64,000 bases of DNA from Callorhinus ursinus (GCF_003265705.1 NW_020312828.1:57625455-57689454); one strand, 5' to 3'; counted from the stretch's first letter, positions 11,954 to 24,079 are shown. A program made the numbers and translations. The notes: generated by a model not told the origin, from the letters alone.

Positions 11954-12302
11954 GATGACATTACTCTGGAATGGCTATAGTGTTTTCCACATAGAAATGT
12001 AGGGTAATATTAGACATTCTAATTCTAATTGAGTATTATACCTTAAAATAGAATATAAGTATATAAAATAGATTTCAGATCTACATATTAATCTCCATTC
12101 CCATTAACTCTGTTTAAATTTGGATCTTCATTTTTTTTATCTAAACTCTTTTGATAGACTCTTATCATGAAGTCCTTCTGCTTTTAGTCTTACCTCCCTG
12201 TGATCTTAATGTTTACTCCACAGTGTCCTAAAGTGACAATTTATAAATATTTGATTATGGTGTACCACCTTACTTTGCTATTTATAATCCTTCAATAACT
12301 CT

Positions 12303-12497
12303 TTTTTTTAATATTTTATTTATTTATTTGACAGAGAGAGAGACAACAAGAGAGGGAACACAAGCAGGGGGAGTAGGAGAGGGAGAAGCAGGCTTCCCAT
12401 GGAGCAGGGAGCCTGATGTAGGGCTCGATCCCAGGACCCTGGGATCATGACCTGAGCCGAAGGCAGACACTTAACAACTGAGCCACCCAGGCACCCC
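12303..12497 (-). repeat. CAN-SINE
   Basis: Minus full-length copy: atattttatttatttatttg, gggagaagcaggcttcccat, head gagccacccaggcacccc. No clear duplication found. Confidence 0.92.
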
Positions 12498-12634
12498 AAC
12501 ACTGAATCATACATTGGATGAAGTCTGTACCATTAGCTTTCCAAGCTAGTGTTTTCTGTGTTTTTCAAATTTAATACCTGGGCAAAATGCTCCATCCATT
12601 CTAACCATTTTGCAAGTAACCCCTACAAGGAGGG

Positions 12635-12665
<31 letters not shown>
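12635..12665 (+). repeat. Poly-A tract
   Basis: An uninterrupted run of about 31 A followed by ccaaagcaagcaaacgaaac. There is no SINE or L1 body directly upstream, so its origin is unclear. Confidence 0.9.
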
Positions 12666-12667
<2 letters not shown>

Positions 12668-12669
12668 AA

Positions 12670-13280
12670 AGCAAGCAAACGAAACCAAAGGAAAGCAAAA
12701 AATAACTGGAATGGGTCAGTTATTTATTAGTTGTTTGTCATTCCCATACCCTTTCTTTCATACTCTGCTCAGTTATCTATGCCAACTGCCTTTCTCATGG
12801 GTTCTTCGTATTAGGAGGCAAGTTGAGAGATAAGAAATAAAGGGGAGAGGAGAGAAGGCATTATTCCGCCTTTCTTTCTCTTCCTTTTGTTTCTGGAGAA
12901 ACTATGGAAGTGGTTGCATTGCTTTGATGATCTCTGCTTTTATCCTAGCAGCAGTCCTTTCTTGGCAGTTCTAGTAGTGACCGTGTGGTTCTCTATGGGG
13001 GCAGCATCTGCTGGGTGGCTTGCCCCCTTGGCTCCAGTGCCCATTAAATCCACCTCCTTCCATGGTAATAGCACTGTGCACAGCACAGCAGTCAGTATGT
13101 TCTGCATTCAGGAAATCCGAGCTCCTTTCTTCCCCCAATTCCCAGGGGTATTTCATTCCTATAGTAAATATTCTCGGGATTGCTTCTTCTCCTTTTGCCT
13201 GGTTTTGCTCTTCAAGCCTTTTAAAACTAGTCCCGTGTATTAATGGCCATCTGTTTGTTTTCCCAGTTATATCCTGCCTA
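12670..13280. other. Intron sequence with no recognised repeat
   Basis: Less AT-rich than its surroundings, with several overlapping chance frames on both strands (12887-13406). I see no splice sites, family motif or conserved domain. It could be an old LTR or MER element that I cannot name. Confidence 0.4.
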
Positions 13281-13287
13281 ATAAGAA

Positions 13288-13384
13288 AGAAGGAAGGAAG
13301 GAAGGAAGGAAGGAAGGAAGGAAGGAAGGAAGGAAGGAGGGAAGGAAAGGGAAGAAGGAAAGGGAAGAAAGAAAGAAAAGAAAG
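13288..13384 (+). repeat. (GGAA)n microsatellite decaying into GAAA/GGGAA
   Basis: About a dozen tandem aagg/ggaa units, then imperfect ggaaaggg and gaaa units. It is strongly purine-biased on this strand. Confidence 0.93.
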
Positions 13385-13522
13385 GCTATTCCTAAGTAGA
13401 AAATGATTTTCTAATTTTTTTCACAAAAGAGATAAGAAGAATGAGAAATTAAATTAATAAACAAATACATTATTTTCCATTTTTACACTACCTTATTGAT
13501 CATAAAATTAGATCACTCTTTT

Positions 13523-13724
13523 TTTTTAAATATTTTATTTATTTATTCATTTATTTAAGAGAGAGAATGAGATAGCGAGAGTACATGAGAGGGGGGGAGG
13601 GTCAGAGGGAGAAGCAGACTCCCTGTTCAGCAGGGAGCCGGATGCGGGACTCGATCCCGGGACTCCAGGATCATGACCTGAGCCGAAGGCAGTCGCTTAA
13701 CCAACTGAGCCACCCAGGCGCCCC
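13523..13724 (-). repeat. CAN-SINE with target-site duplication
   Basis: Minus copy with a gagagggggggagggtcaga middle and head ctgagccacccaggcgcccc. The duplication tagatcactctttt occurs at 13509-13522 and 13725-13738. Confidence 0.95.
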
Positions 13725-14099
13725 TAGATCACTCTTTTAATATTATTTTTCTTGGGTAAAGACATTTCTATATATGATGTGCTATCTTCATTGCAACTGA
13801 ATTTATGTTTATGTAGGCTTAATTTTGAATAATGTTTTACTCACTGTACTCTGTGAACTATTAGATACATCTTGTTGCTATAATGTCTTAAATTAAATGT
13901 GATATCACCACATGTACATGCAAGGCTAAATTAATTTTAGCTAACAAGGACAATCATATTACCTTGAAACATCAAATTAAACATGCTTTCAAAATTAAAA
14001 TATTTATGTCAGCAAAAGGCTTTATTTAGCAGCTTTTATGCCAAAAAGCAGAACTATTTTAACTAATGAAATATTAAGTGCTACCAGTTTTCACTATTT

Positions 14100-14295
14100 A
14101 AGTGTTCACCATATATTATATCATTATTACCATGACCTATATGGCTGTATATGACTTTATTTTTATTATTCCATTTTGCAAACAGAGAAATGAGGGCAAA
14201 GAGAAATTGCTGGTTAGAAGACACATTGTTAGTAAAATGGCAAAACCAAAAATGAAGCCCATGTTCTTTTTGCTGGTCTATGGGGACTCTTAGTT
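14100..14295 (-). repeat. Probable MIR
   Basis: Reverse-MIR features: ccattttgcaaacagagaaa, gagggcaaagagaaattgct, gaagacacattgttagtaaa. Confidence 0.5.
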
Positions 14296-14584
14296 AATTT
14301 GGTAAATTTTTAAGAAATTGATCAGTTTTTCCAAATTAATCTGACAAGTTAATGTTAGTACTTAACTTGAAAGTGAGTCCTTAAAATTAATCCATATATC
14401 TGGCAATTATACAATCACATTGTCCTGAGTAGCTTCAGTGAGGTAACAAATCAAATTCAGTGATTATTACCAGAAATAGGAAAAGAGGAAATATAGAAAG
14501 CTCATATTGACTATTATTTTAAGAAGCTTAGGCATGAACCAGTTACGGAGTTAATATTTGATACATTTAATTCATAACACACTG

Positions 14585-14725
14585 TGAAGATGGCCTTTTT
14601 GTACTCTTATTTTCCATAAAATTTAGAGAAGTGGTTTGCTCTCCTATTTTTTTTGGTGGAAGAACTAGAATTCAACAAAGGTCTGTCTGACTCTAAAATA
14701 CATGTTCTTTCTACCCCCACAATTT
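14585..14725 (-). repeat. Probable MIR fragment
   Basis: Reverse-MIR-like ttagagaagtggtttgctct, then aactagaattcaacaaaggt and tctgactctaaaatacatgt. Diverged. Confidence 0.35.
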
Positions 14726-14729
14726 AAAC

Positions 14730-15570
14730 ACAAGGTGGAAGATGAAGAAAAGAAAAACTTTTGAAATTTAATTTTGGAAGCAGAAAATACCTTCCTGTCA
14801 AAAGACATTAAGATGAAAATAACCCGGTTCAAAGAGTCTAAAATGAGGTTGAAATGAATTTTATAAAATACAGCTAAAAGTATTATAAATAGATTAAGAA
14901 GCTTGAAAATATATGTAAAAATAGACAGGAAACTAATGCAATTCCCCCCAACTTCCAAATAAAATGTTTTCACTGATAATACAAGTGTTTATTGATAGTA
15001 AACATGTTACTGGATTCTAGAAGGGATTTCCATGAAAAGAGCAATGGAATTGAAAAGGCAATTAGTGTCGCATGGATAATACTATTGGGTATAGAGAATA
15101 CCAAAAAGTTGGTGGAGAGAAATTCTCTCTCCTCCTTTGTTTCTTGGATAAAGATCCTAAGATCTGTGCAAATCAGAAAACCAGTCAACATTTCCCACAT
15201 GTCTCTCCAGAGTTTTCCTATCACAGAAGCCCTCTTTCTACATTCTAGGAAACACAAAATCCCAGAAAACAACCAGAAAAGAAATTGGGTAGCTTCTTGG
15301 TGAACACTGTACAAGAAATAAAGCATTTTATTGAAGGGGAATAATAGGAAGAAATATGGTAGTGTTACTTTCTAATAAAATTAAACACAGTGTTATTTAT
15401 ACTTGCCCTTCTATGCAATGATAAGAAAAGCATATCAATGTTTAATAAGAATAAATAAAATGTTTTATGTTAAAATATTATAATCTTTACATATTTTTGA
15501 ATTAAATTATGTTTTATTAAATTAATATGTTAAACTGAGGGGAAGAATTCTCATGTATCTATTGTTGATT
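14730..15570. other. AT-rich intron sequence, nothing recognised
   Basis: Holds overlapping opposite-strand frames of about 100 codons (14970-15326) without family motifs, splice signals or a convincing start context. Treated as chance. Confidence 0.4.
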
Positions 15571-15585
15571 TTAAGAAATTAATTA

Positions 15586-15781
15586 TGGGGCACCTGGGTG
15601 GCTCAGTCGTTAAGCGTCTGCCTTCGGCTCAGGTCATGATCCCAGGGTCCTGGAATCGAGCCCCTCATCGGGCTCCCTGCTACGCAGGAAGCCTGCTTCT
15701 CCCTCTCCCACTCCCCCTGCTTGTGTTCCCTCTCTTGCTGTTGCTCTCTCTGTTTCAAATAAATAAAATCTTAAAAAAAAA
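15586..15781 (+). repeat. CAN-SINE, first of a tandem pair
   Basis: Head ggggcacctgggtggctcag then tcgttaagcgtctgccttcg, tail caaataaataaaatctta. It is preceded by aaattaatta at 15576-15585. Confidence 0.93.
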
Positions 15782-15793
15782 CTCATTATTACT

Positions 15794-15998
15794 GGGGTGC
15801 CTCGGTGGCTCAGTTTGTTAAGTCTGCCTTTGGCTCAGATCATGATCTCTGGGTCCTGGGATTGAGACCCACATGGCTCCCTGCTGTGCAGGGAGTCTAC
15901 TTCTCCCTTTCCCTCTGCCTATTCCCCCTGCTCATGTGCTCTCTCTCCCTCTCTTTCTCTCTCTCTCTGTCTCAAATAAATAAAATATTTTTAAAAAC
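15794..15998 (+). repeat. CAN-SINE, second of a tandem pair
   Basis: Head ggggtgcctcggtggctcag, a more diverged middle, and tail caaataaataaaatattttt. It is followed by aaattaatta at 16001-16010, matching the repeat before the first SINE. Confidence 0.92.
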
Positions 15999-16084
15999 CC
16001 AAATTAATTACTACAAAGCTAGAGATGTTACCCTTTTAGATGTCATAAATTATCATAAATGTCATTATTATAAAACTATAATAT

Positions 16085-17375
16085 TTAAGTCAGTGTGGTA
16101 TTAGTTTAAGAGTTAACAAATAAACCAGTGAAATAGAATAGAAACTAGACACAATACCATACATAAATACTTACTTGATTTGCAATAAGCTGAGATACAG
16201 TTAAGATTTATTTTCTATATACAGTGCTGAGTCAAGTATATACTCATATAGAAAAAATGAGAACAACAAAAAACATAAACCTTGTTCTCTACTACATACC
16301 ATACACAAAATCAATTCTCTATAGATTGTGTATCTAAACGTTAAAAAGTAATAATAAATAACATATCAGGAAATATCTTTGTGACCTGGAATAAGCTAAG
16401 ATTTTTAAACTGAAACACAGAAGATTAATAATAAAGAAATTACTTAATAAATTACACTACATTAAGAACATCTTTTTTTTAAAATATACAATTAAACTGA
16501 AAAGTCAAAGCATATAGTGATGGAACTCTTACCAATAATATATTTAGAATCCCTACAAATTGTTAACAAATGAAGTAAAAAGCCCACAAAAAGGATGGGC
16601 AAAGACTTGAGTAGCACATTATATAACAGGATACCCAAATGACCAATAAGCATATAAAAAATGTTCAACACTGTTAATCAGTAGGAAAATACAGATTAAA
16701 ACCAGGATGCTAATGCTACTAAAAACAGTAGGTCAAATAAAAATAAAATAGGAGACAATACCAAGTGTTGACAAGGACGTAGAACAATTAAACTTTCAAA
16801 CACAGTTTGTAAGTAGTACAACTAATTTGGAAAAATGTTTTGGCATTATCTCTGAAGAGCAAATTGTGCATCTAGCTATATAACCAAGAGAAATGTTTAA
16901 ACATGCTCATGAGAGTACATGTATAAGAATGATTATAGCAGCACTATTCACAATAACTGCAAACTGGTAACAATCCAAGTATTCATCAATAGGAGAACAA
17001 ATAAACTTACATATACTCATAAAATGTGAAACCATATAGCAGTGAGAATAAACTACAACTGCACACAATAATATGTGTGAATTTCACTAACATTATATTG
17101 AACAAAAGAAGCTGTAGGAAAAGATCACCTAATGCATCTTTCCATGTATTTACACTTAAAAACAAGCAAAATTAGTATCTCCTGTTACACGTTAGGGGAG
17201 TAGTTACCCTGAAGGGAGGGGAAGGCTTTTGTGATTGCAATGTTCTTTTCTTGATCTTAGTGTCAATTTCATGGATGTAGTTCTTTGACATAGTTCATCA
17301 AAATCAAAACATTTAATTTGGGCTCTTATGTGTATGTTCTTCAATAAAACATCTTAAAACATAGCATACAAATGA
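16085..17375 (+). mobile_element. Old L1, 3' half, sense
   Basis: Decayed L1 ORF2 C-terminal region and 3' UTR: aagcccacaaaaaggatggg, aagtgttgacaaggacgtag, atagcagcactattcacaat, atgtaccc-like 3' UTR, then tgttcttcaataaaacatct. Many stops and indels. Confidence 0.75.
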
Positions 17376-17379
17376 AAAT

Positions 17380-18345
17380 AAACACCAGAGGAGGGGAAAA
17401 GTGTCATAATAAGGAAGGGAGCATTTAGTGATTTTTTTTTAGCATAAAAGAAGGTTCTAATTGTCTATGAAGTGGAAGAAATTTTTTTTCTTGACGTCTA
17501 TAGTACAAGAAGAAAACATATATAATATATATATGTGTATTAGCACACTGGATGGAAATGTATGTTGGAATTAGTTCATAGAACATATCAAAGTTAACTA
17601 AGGGACCTGAAATGTGTGAAATTTGCTTAACAATTTGATGCTATAGTAAATCAGATAGGAAAGATATATACTAGTTCAGTAAATCATCCCAAGAGAATAT
17701 TAAGTTTAATCTGGACAATTTAATGAATTTAAAGTATTATTTATTTGAACTTTGAGTATAGTTATAGTCATCTTTTACCTACTCACTGGGAAAATATTAT
17801 TGAATATTTATAGCATATTGGTATTACATTAAATATCAGAGATGTAAAGACAAACATAGTCTCCCTTAACCACAAAGACTTCAAACCTATTTGAGACCAA
17901 CATTATATTAATTGTTTTAATATCAAATTTTACATTCTTGGTAAATAACTATTTTATTTTTAAACAACTATAGAATTTTTTGTGATGAAAATTTATTTTT
18001 GTTTCTTGTAACGTGTACCTGATTGACCTACAAAATTTTAGTCCTAAATTTTACAGAGAAATGTCAATTTTTGGCTAATTATAGCATGCAAAAATTTAGA
18101 TGGGACAGTAAGCAGAAGAGGCAATATGTTACAAAATAAAATTGATTGATATATACAAAGTTGAATTTTTTAATCAACAGGCCTTGATCCAATGTACGGT
18201 AACATATTAGCTAAATGAACTAATAGAGAATAAAATGATTAATTAGAGGGTATAAAAATAAGACTAATACTATAATGAATATTTAGTTTTGAAATGGGGT
18301 AAGGAAAAGCATGATGAGAAGAGCATAATTAGGTCAGCATTCACA
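17380..18345. other. AT-rich intron sequence, nothing recognised
   Basis: Mostly unique-looking sequence with a short (TA)n stretch near 17520. No open frame of note. Confidence 0.5.
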
Positions 18346-18357
18346 AATGAAAATTTA

Positions 18358-18549
18358 GGGGTGCCTGGATGGCTCAGTTGTTAAGTGTCTGCCTTTGGCT
18401 CAGGTCATGATCCCAGGGTCCTGGAATCGAGTCCTGCATAGAGCTCCCTGCTCAGCGGGAAGCCTGCTCTTCCCTCTCTCACTCCCACTGTTGATGTTCC
18501 CTCTCTCGCTGTGTCTCTCTCTGTCAAATAAATAAAATCTTTTTAAAAA
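18358..18549 (+). repeat. CAN-SINE with near-perfect target-site duplication
   Basis: Head ggtgcctggatggctcagtt, tail caaataaataaaatcttttt. Flanks atgaaaatttagg (18347-18359) and atgagaatttggg (18550-18562) differ at only a few bases. Confidence 0.92.
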
Positions 18550-18842
18550 ATGAGAATTTGGGCTTTTATATGTAAGTGTTTCCTGATTTTCATTTGTTCT
18601 GGGCATTAATCCTACTAGGACTCTCTCAAAACATATTTTGACAATACTTAAGTATTTTAAGTTAGAGGAGGCTTTTTCTAGACTAAAAAGTTACTGATAT
18701 AATAATAGTGGGATTCACTTTACATTTTATAGACACCTCAAATATAAATTCATATGATCATTTTCAATGTTATTTTCAATTTGACCTAAAAATTAAGAAT
18801 AAATGGATCAACATGGTACATCATGTTTCATAATAAAAACTG

Positions 18843-18897
18843 CTTTTGAGCCAAAACCAAGACTCAGATGTTTAACTGAGAGCTACCCAGGTGCCCC
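18843..18897 (-). repeat. CAN-SINE head fragment
   Basis: Only the tRNA-related end is left: aaaaccaagactcagatgtt, then gagctacccaggtgcccctc. Confidence 0.65.
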
Positions 18898-19094
18898 TCA
18901 ATCAACAAGCATTTTATTGAACACCTGTTATGAATTAATCAATAACCTAAAACATACTCACCATCTAATGCAGTACCTCACTATTTTGCATGCTCATATC
19001 ATCCCAGGACAGGGTAAGAAAACTTAAAGAGATCAGATGAAGTTTCCAAGTATATCAGCCCATCTGTGGAGATGTGGATTAAAAGCAAAGGGAG

Positions 19095-19293
19095 GGCACC
19101 TGGGTGGCTCAGTCGTTAAGCGTCTGCCTTCGGCTCAGGTCATGATCCCAGAGTACTGGGATCGAGGCCTGCATTGGGCTCCCTGCTCCGCGGGAAGCCT
19201 GCTTCTCCCTCTTCCACTCCCCCTGCTTGTGTTCCCTCTCTCGCTGTGTCTCTCTCTGTCAAATAAATAAATTTAAAAAAATAAAAAATAAAT
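19095..19293 (+). repeat. CAN-SINE with target-site duplication
   Basis: Head ggcacctgggtggctcagtc, gttaagcgtctgccttcggc, ctgctccgcgggaagcctgc, and an A-rich tail. Exact duplication aaaagcaaagggag at 19081-19094 and 19294-19307. Confidence 0.96.
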
Positions 19294-19309
19294 AAAAGCA
19301 AAGGGAGAT

Positions 19310-20860
19310 GCTGACGGTAGAGAGCCTAGAGGAACTGGGTTACATGTTAGGTAAAATTCAAGGGAAAGATCAGAGATGAAAAATTCATAAAGCAGAATTC
19401 AAGGTCTGGCTGTATGTAAGGGTTATAGAGAGGACGGTAAACAGGAGGGAATCAGGAGTAAGAAAAGGTTAAGAAGAGGAGATTCCCCTGCAGATGTCTG
19501 CACACATGCACACATGCTTATATCAAAATGTTACATCCATGTCTTGCTATTTATATTCAACTTGTTAAAGTAAGATAGGAATGAAAATAACACTTTTTTC
19601 GACTGAATATTTGCTTTAGTGAATGCATATAAATTGAAACACTGTCAGTCTATCAAAGGAAGAAAAAAAAGATTTCTTTTGGAAAAGGATTCATATGACT
19701 TTCTAGAGACATCTCATTCTTTTAAGTCTAGAATATGTAATAGCTCTTTTTATAATAAAAACAGCATTAAAACTAGAATTATTTTCTATTTTGTTTTTGT
19801 TGCTTGTGCTTATTTGAAAAAAAAAATGTAGAATAGCTATTTGTGTTAAGCTGCCCTAACAAAAGTATAATATATGTGGCACTGACTTGGCAGGTGAGTA
19901 ATGGGTGTTGAGGAAATAAGTATCACAGGCAAGAAATGTAAAGATTGATTTTAGGCAGTGGTACAGCATTTGGTAAAGCATTTTTCTTCCCAGTGACTTT
20001 GAAGGCGTATCATGAGCTTATTAAGCCTCTTTAATTCTAGAGAAAATGTCTGAAAATTCCAAAAAGTGAGTACAGGAAAACACTGCCTGCCTTTAGAAAT
20101 ATATTACAATATTTTTACCCTTAAAATATACTACAATGTAGATATATATTATAAGAAAAAAAATTTCACACAAGATCTTTCTGGTTTTTAAGCAGAGATC
20201 AAAGAGAAGAAAGTTTAGAGATACCAACCTTCTAAAACTGGAACAGCCAACTTCTTCTAGATACAAATATTATTATTAAAATAAGATTGAGAAAGGATCA
20301 GAGAATGAGGAGCCTTAAAGTTATTAAATAACAATAAGATTAAAAGTGCCATTCTCTCACAAAATTCTCATGTATTCTATGACTTCAGGATAGCCACCAG
20401 TAATTTAAGAGAGAAAAAAAAGATGAGGAAAAAAAATTAAAAAGGATATTAGAATTATGTTTAGAAAAGAAAATCAAAGACTTTGCATATAGTTACTGAC
20501 ATATGAGACTGTAGGAAAGCAAAATGATCACAAGCTTACTGAATTGGTGTGAATTATATTGCCAAATGCATTGCAAGCCAGGATAAAAACAACTTTTGAG
20601 TGAGCCTTAACACAGATTTGAACCAGCAGGAAGCTCTGCAGGCCATAAAAAAAGACATGCTCCTAAACATCCACCTCAGACATGACCATGTAGGATAATT
20701 ATTCCCCTAGTCTGAAATATGATTATCTCCCAACAAATAAATATATGTATAAGTAAATGTGCATATAATTAAAATAAATTCTGCCCTTTCCACATTTCTC
20801 TCTAGATTATATTGTGTTTTATTTTTGTCAACTTTACACTAACCGTTCTTTGTATGCATA
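19310..20860. other. AT-rich intron sequence, nothing recognised
   Basis: About 1.5 kb of unique-looking sequence. The frame at 19619-19831 is low-complexity and shows no family features. Confidence 0.45.
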
Positions 20861-20874
20861 ATGGTCTATCATTA

Positions 20875-21410
20875 TAGTTTCCATTTTGTTTCTTCTCACT
20901 CTCTCCTGAACCCCTCTGCTTCAAACTGACTTTTGCTCCCACTGCTAGAAAACACTGCTTTCTAGAAAAAGTAACTTTTATCCATTTTAAATGACCTCTC
21001 TATTTTCGAACCCAATGGGCAATACCCAACTGTCACAGAACTTGAAGAGGGTGCAGCCTCAGCATTTGTCATAGGTCCTCATTGTGCCTCCTACTTTCTT
21101 CACTTTGCTCCTAGGATACCTTGCTCACTTAGTTTCCTCTTACTTCCCTGGACTCTATCTTTTACATCCTCCTCTGCTGCCTCTTCCTGACCTCCTTGGT
21201 CTCTATACCTGGAGTATAGAGACATTTTTCTCAGTCCTTAGACATTTTTCTCTCTCATGTATTCTTATCTACAGATCTCAGTCCTTAGACATTTTTCTCT
21301 CTCATGTATTCTTATCTACAGCCATAGTTTTTAGCCTGCTTCTTTCTTCTCTCAGCTCCAGATTTGTATATCCAAATGCCCACTTGACATTGCTAGTTGT
21401 GTGCCTAATA
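20875..21410 (+). mobile_element. L2 fragment, sense
   Basis: Decayed L2 ORF region: ctcactcactgaa-like start, tgacctctctattttcgaac, tcctcttacttccctggact, gctccagatttgtatatcca and caaatgcccacttgacattg follow the order of an L2 reverse-transcriptase region. All frames are broken. It contains a 47-bp tandem duplication. Confidence 0.65.
21230..21323 (+). repeat. 47-bp tandem duplication within the L2 fragment
   Basis: Two back-to-back units (21230-21276 and 21277-21323) start with ctcagtccttagacattttt and end with tcttatctacag. They are identical for at least 45 bases. A partial third copy (gacatttttc) lies just upstream at 21221-21230. Confidence 0.93.
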
Positions 21411-21610
21411 GGGCTTTTTAAAAATTAACGTAATCAAATCAAACTTCTCATTTCTAGCCCCATCCCAATATGATCATTCTGTATCTGCTTCACCCAGAAA
21501 AATATAACTAGATTTTTTTTAGCTTTTCGTGGCAAAAAAAAAATCAGAAATTTTTTTGACTTTTTCTTTCATATGTTACCCTTAGGAGTGGCACATAAAC
21601 CTGAGGCAAG

Positions 21611-21788
21611 GGCGCCTGGGTGGCTCAGATGGTTAAGCGTCTGCCTTCGGCTCAGGTCATGATCCCAGAGTCCTGGGATCGAGTCCCACATCGGGCTCCC
21701 TGCTCCTTGGGAGCCTGCTTCTCCCTCTGCCTCTCTCTCTCTCTGTCTCTCATGAATAAATAAATAAAACCTTTAAAAAAAAAAAAAA
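21611..21788 (+). repeat. CAN-SINE with target-site duplication
   Basis: Head ggcgcctgggtggctcagat, ctccttgggagcctgcttct, tail catgaataaataaataaaac. Exact 14-bp duplication aaacctgaggcaag at 21597-21610 and 21789-21802. Confidence 0.97.
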
Positions 21789-21802
21789 AAACCTGAGGCA
21801 AG

Positions 21803-23050
21803 AAGCTCATTCATCTATCAATAAACACTTCTGTTGCTTCCATATCTTGGGTATTATAAACAATGCCGCAATACACATGGGGATATATACATATTTTCAA
21901 ATTAGTGTTTTCATTTTCTTTGGGTAAATACCCAGCCGTGGAATTACTGGATCATATGACAATTCTATTTTTAATTTTTTGCAGAAACTTCATACTGTTT
22001 CCACAGTGGCTCCACCAATTTGCATTCCCACTATTAGTGCATGAGGGTTCCTTTTTCTCCACATCTTCACCAACATTCATTATTTCTTGTCTTTTTGATT
22101 TTAGCCATTCTGAGAGGTGTAAGTGATATGTCATTGTGGTTTTGATTTACATTTCCTTGATGATTAGTAATACTGAACATCTTTTCTTGTGTCTGTTGGC
22201 CGTCTGTGTCTTCTTCGGAGGAAAAAATGTCTATTCAAGTCATCTACTCAGTTTTTAATTGGGTTATATGTTTTTTTGGTGTTGTGTTATATAAGTTCTT
22301 TTTATATTTTGGATATTAACTCCTTATCAGATGTATCATTTGCTAATATCTTCCCCCATTCAGTAGGTTGCCTTTTGGTTTTGTTGATGGTTTCCTCTGC
22401 TATGCAAAAGTTTTTTATTTTAATATAATCCCAGTAGTTTATTTTTGCTTTTGTTTCTCTTGCCTTAGGAGACATATGTAGAAAAATGTTGCTATAACTG
22501 ATGTGAAATGAACTCATCTGTGTTCTCTTCTAGGCATTTTATGATTTCAGGTTTCCTATTTAGGTCTTTAATCCATTTTGAGCTTATTTTCATGTATGGG
22601 TTAGAAAGTGAGTCCTTGCCATTCGCAACAACATGGTTGGAACTAAAGTGTAGTTACTAAGTGAAATAAGTCAGACTGAGAAAGCCAAATACCATATGAT
22701 TTCACTCATATGTGGAATCTAAAAAACAAAACACATGAATAAACAAAAAAGCAGAATCAAACCTATAAACACAAAGAAGAAACTGATGGTTGCCAGAGGT
22801 GAGGTGGGTGGTAAAATGGGTAAAATGGGTGAAGGAGAGTGGGAATACAGGTTTTCAGTTATGGAATAATTAAGTTATAGTAATAGAAGGTACAGCATGG
22901 GGAATATCATGTATGATATTGTAATAGGATTGTATGGTGGCAGATGGTAGCTACACATGTGGTGAGCATTAGCATAATGTATAAACTTGTGGAATCACTA
23001 TGTTGTACACCTGAAACTAATATAACATTGTACCTCATCTATACTCAAAA
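21803..23050 (+). mobile_element. L1 with internally inverted 5' part (twin-priming structure)
   Basis: From 21803 to about 22608 the plus strand is antisense L1 ORF2: caatgccgcaatacacatgg, aaatacccagccgtggaatt, ccttatcagatgtatcattt. From about 22609 to 23050 it is sense ORF2 end and 3' UTR: gcaacaacatggttggaact, agtgaaataagtcagactga, tgttgtacacctgaaactaa, then poly-A. The switch of strand inside one element with a normal 3' tail is the classic 5'-inversion product. Confidence 0.85.
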
Positions 23051-23064
23051 AAAAAATGTTTTTA

Positions 23065-24070
23065 AAGTTCAACCTCATGCAATCAGAAAAATACAAATTC
23101 AAATCATGGCACAGAATTTTACAACCAATGGATTGTGAAAATTAAGATTTCTATTAGCTATCAAGGGCTGAATATGTCAAGAGACATTATATATTATAAA
23201 TAATTTTTTATACAATATCCATAGTATTGTAAAGTAGTGTGACCACTTGGGGAAACAATTAGCTTTACATAAATTTGAATAAATTTTCTTTTTTTTAATT
23301 TTTTTTAAAGATTTTATTTCTTTGAGAGAGAGAGAATGAGAGAGAGCACGAGAGGGAAGAGGGTCAGAGGGAGAAGCAGACTCCCTGCTGAGCAAGGAGC
23401 CCAATGTGGGACTCGATCCTGTGACTCCAGGACCATGACCTGAGCCGAAGGCAGTCGCTTAACCAACTGAGCCACCCAGGCACCCCTAAATTTGAATAAA
23501 TTTGAACAATTGCATCTTCTCTATACACAGATTTGGCCTTTCACTCAGATCTAAGAGAATCTCTTGTACTCTGTTCCACAAGATATATACAAGTTTACTT
23601 ATAGACACATTATTTGTAAAAGCAAAACTGAAAACAACAAATGAATGTCTTCTAGAAAATATACAAAGTGCATTATAATCATAATTGAATTGTAACTGCA
23701 TTAGACTGAAAGAAAATGGATAAACAAACCACAATTTAGATGACTCAGAGACCTTATGTTGAGTCAAAATGCAAGTCTCAGAAACCTATAAAACTATAAA
23801 ATAAGCAAAATTAAACTTTATGTTGTTTGGAGTTACATTCACATATGATTAAACTATATTTTTTTAATTAAGGAAGAGATGGCCTTAATATGGGAATATT
23901 TGTTTCTAATGAAAAGTCGGGGTAAGGCCCGGGAAGGGATAGGGAAGAAAAATATTGGCACCATCTTGGTTAAGTGGTAGGCTTATTGGTGTTCACTCTA
24001 ATATAATCCTTCATAAATTCTATTTTACATACTTATATACTTTTATGTACAAAGATATTTTTAAAAGACT
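23065..24070 (+). mobile_element. Old L1 3' region, sense, split by a SINE
   Basis: Decayed phrases of ORF2 end and 3' UTR (gtagtgtgaccacttgggga, atagacacattatttgtaaa, caaaactgaaaacaacaaat, tggttaagtggtaggcttat). No readable frame. Confidence 0.6.
23287..23486 (-). repeat. CAN-SINE with target-site duplication
   Basis: Minus copy with agagcacgagagggaagagg and gactccaggaccatgacctg. The duplication aaatttgaataaattt occurs just before (23271-23286) and at 23488-23503. Confidence 0.95.
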
Positions 24071-24079
24071 ATACGGGAC

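Noticed and set aside
12887..13406. Overlapping plus frames of 118 and 128 codons
   Set aside because: The longer one owes its end to the GGAA microsatellite. No recognisable motif or exon boundaries.
14970..15326. Opposite-strand frames of 118 and 103 codons
   Set aside because: No domain, splice or start signal, and a lone frame of this size is expected by chance in 64 kb.
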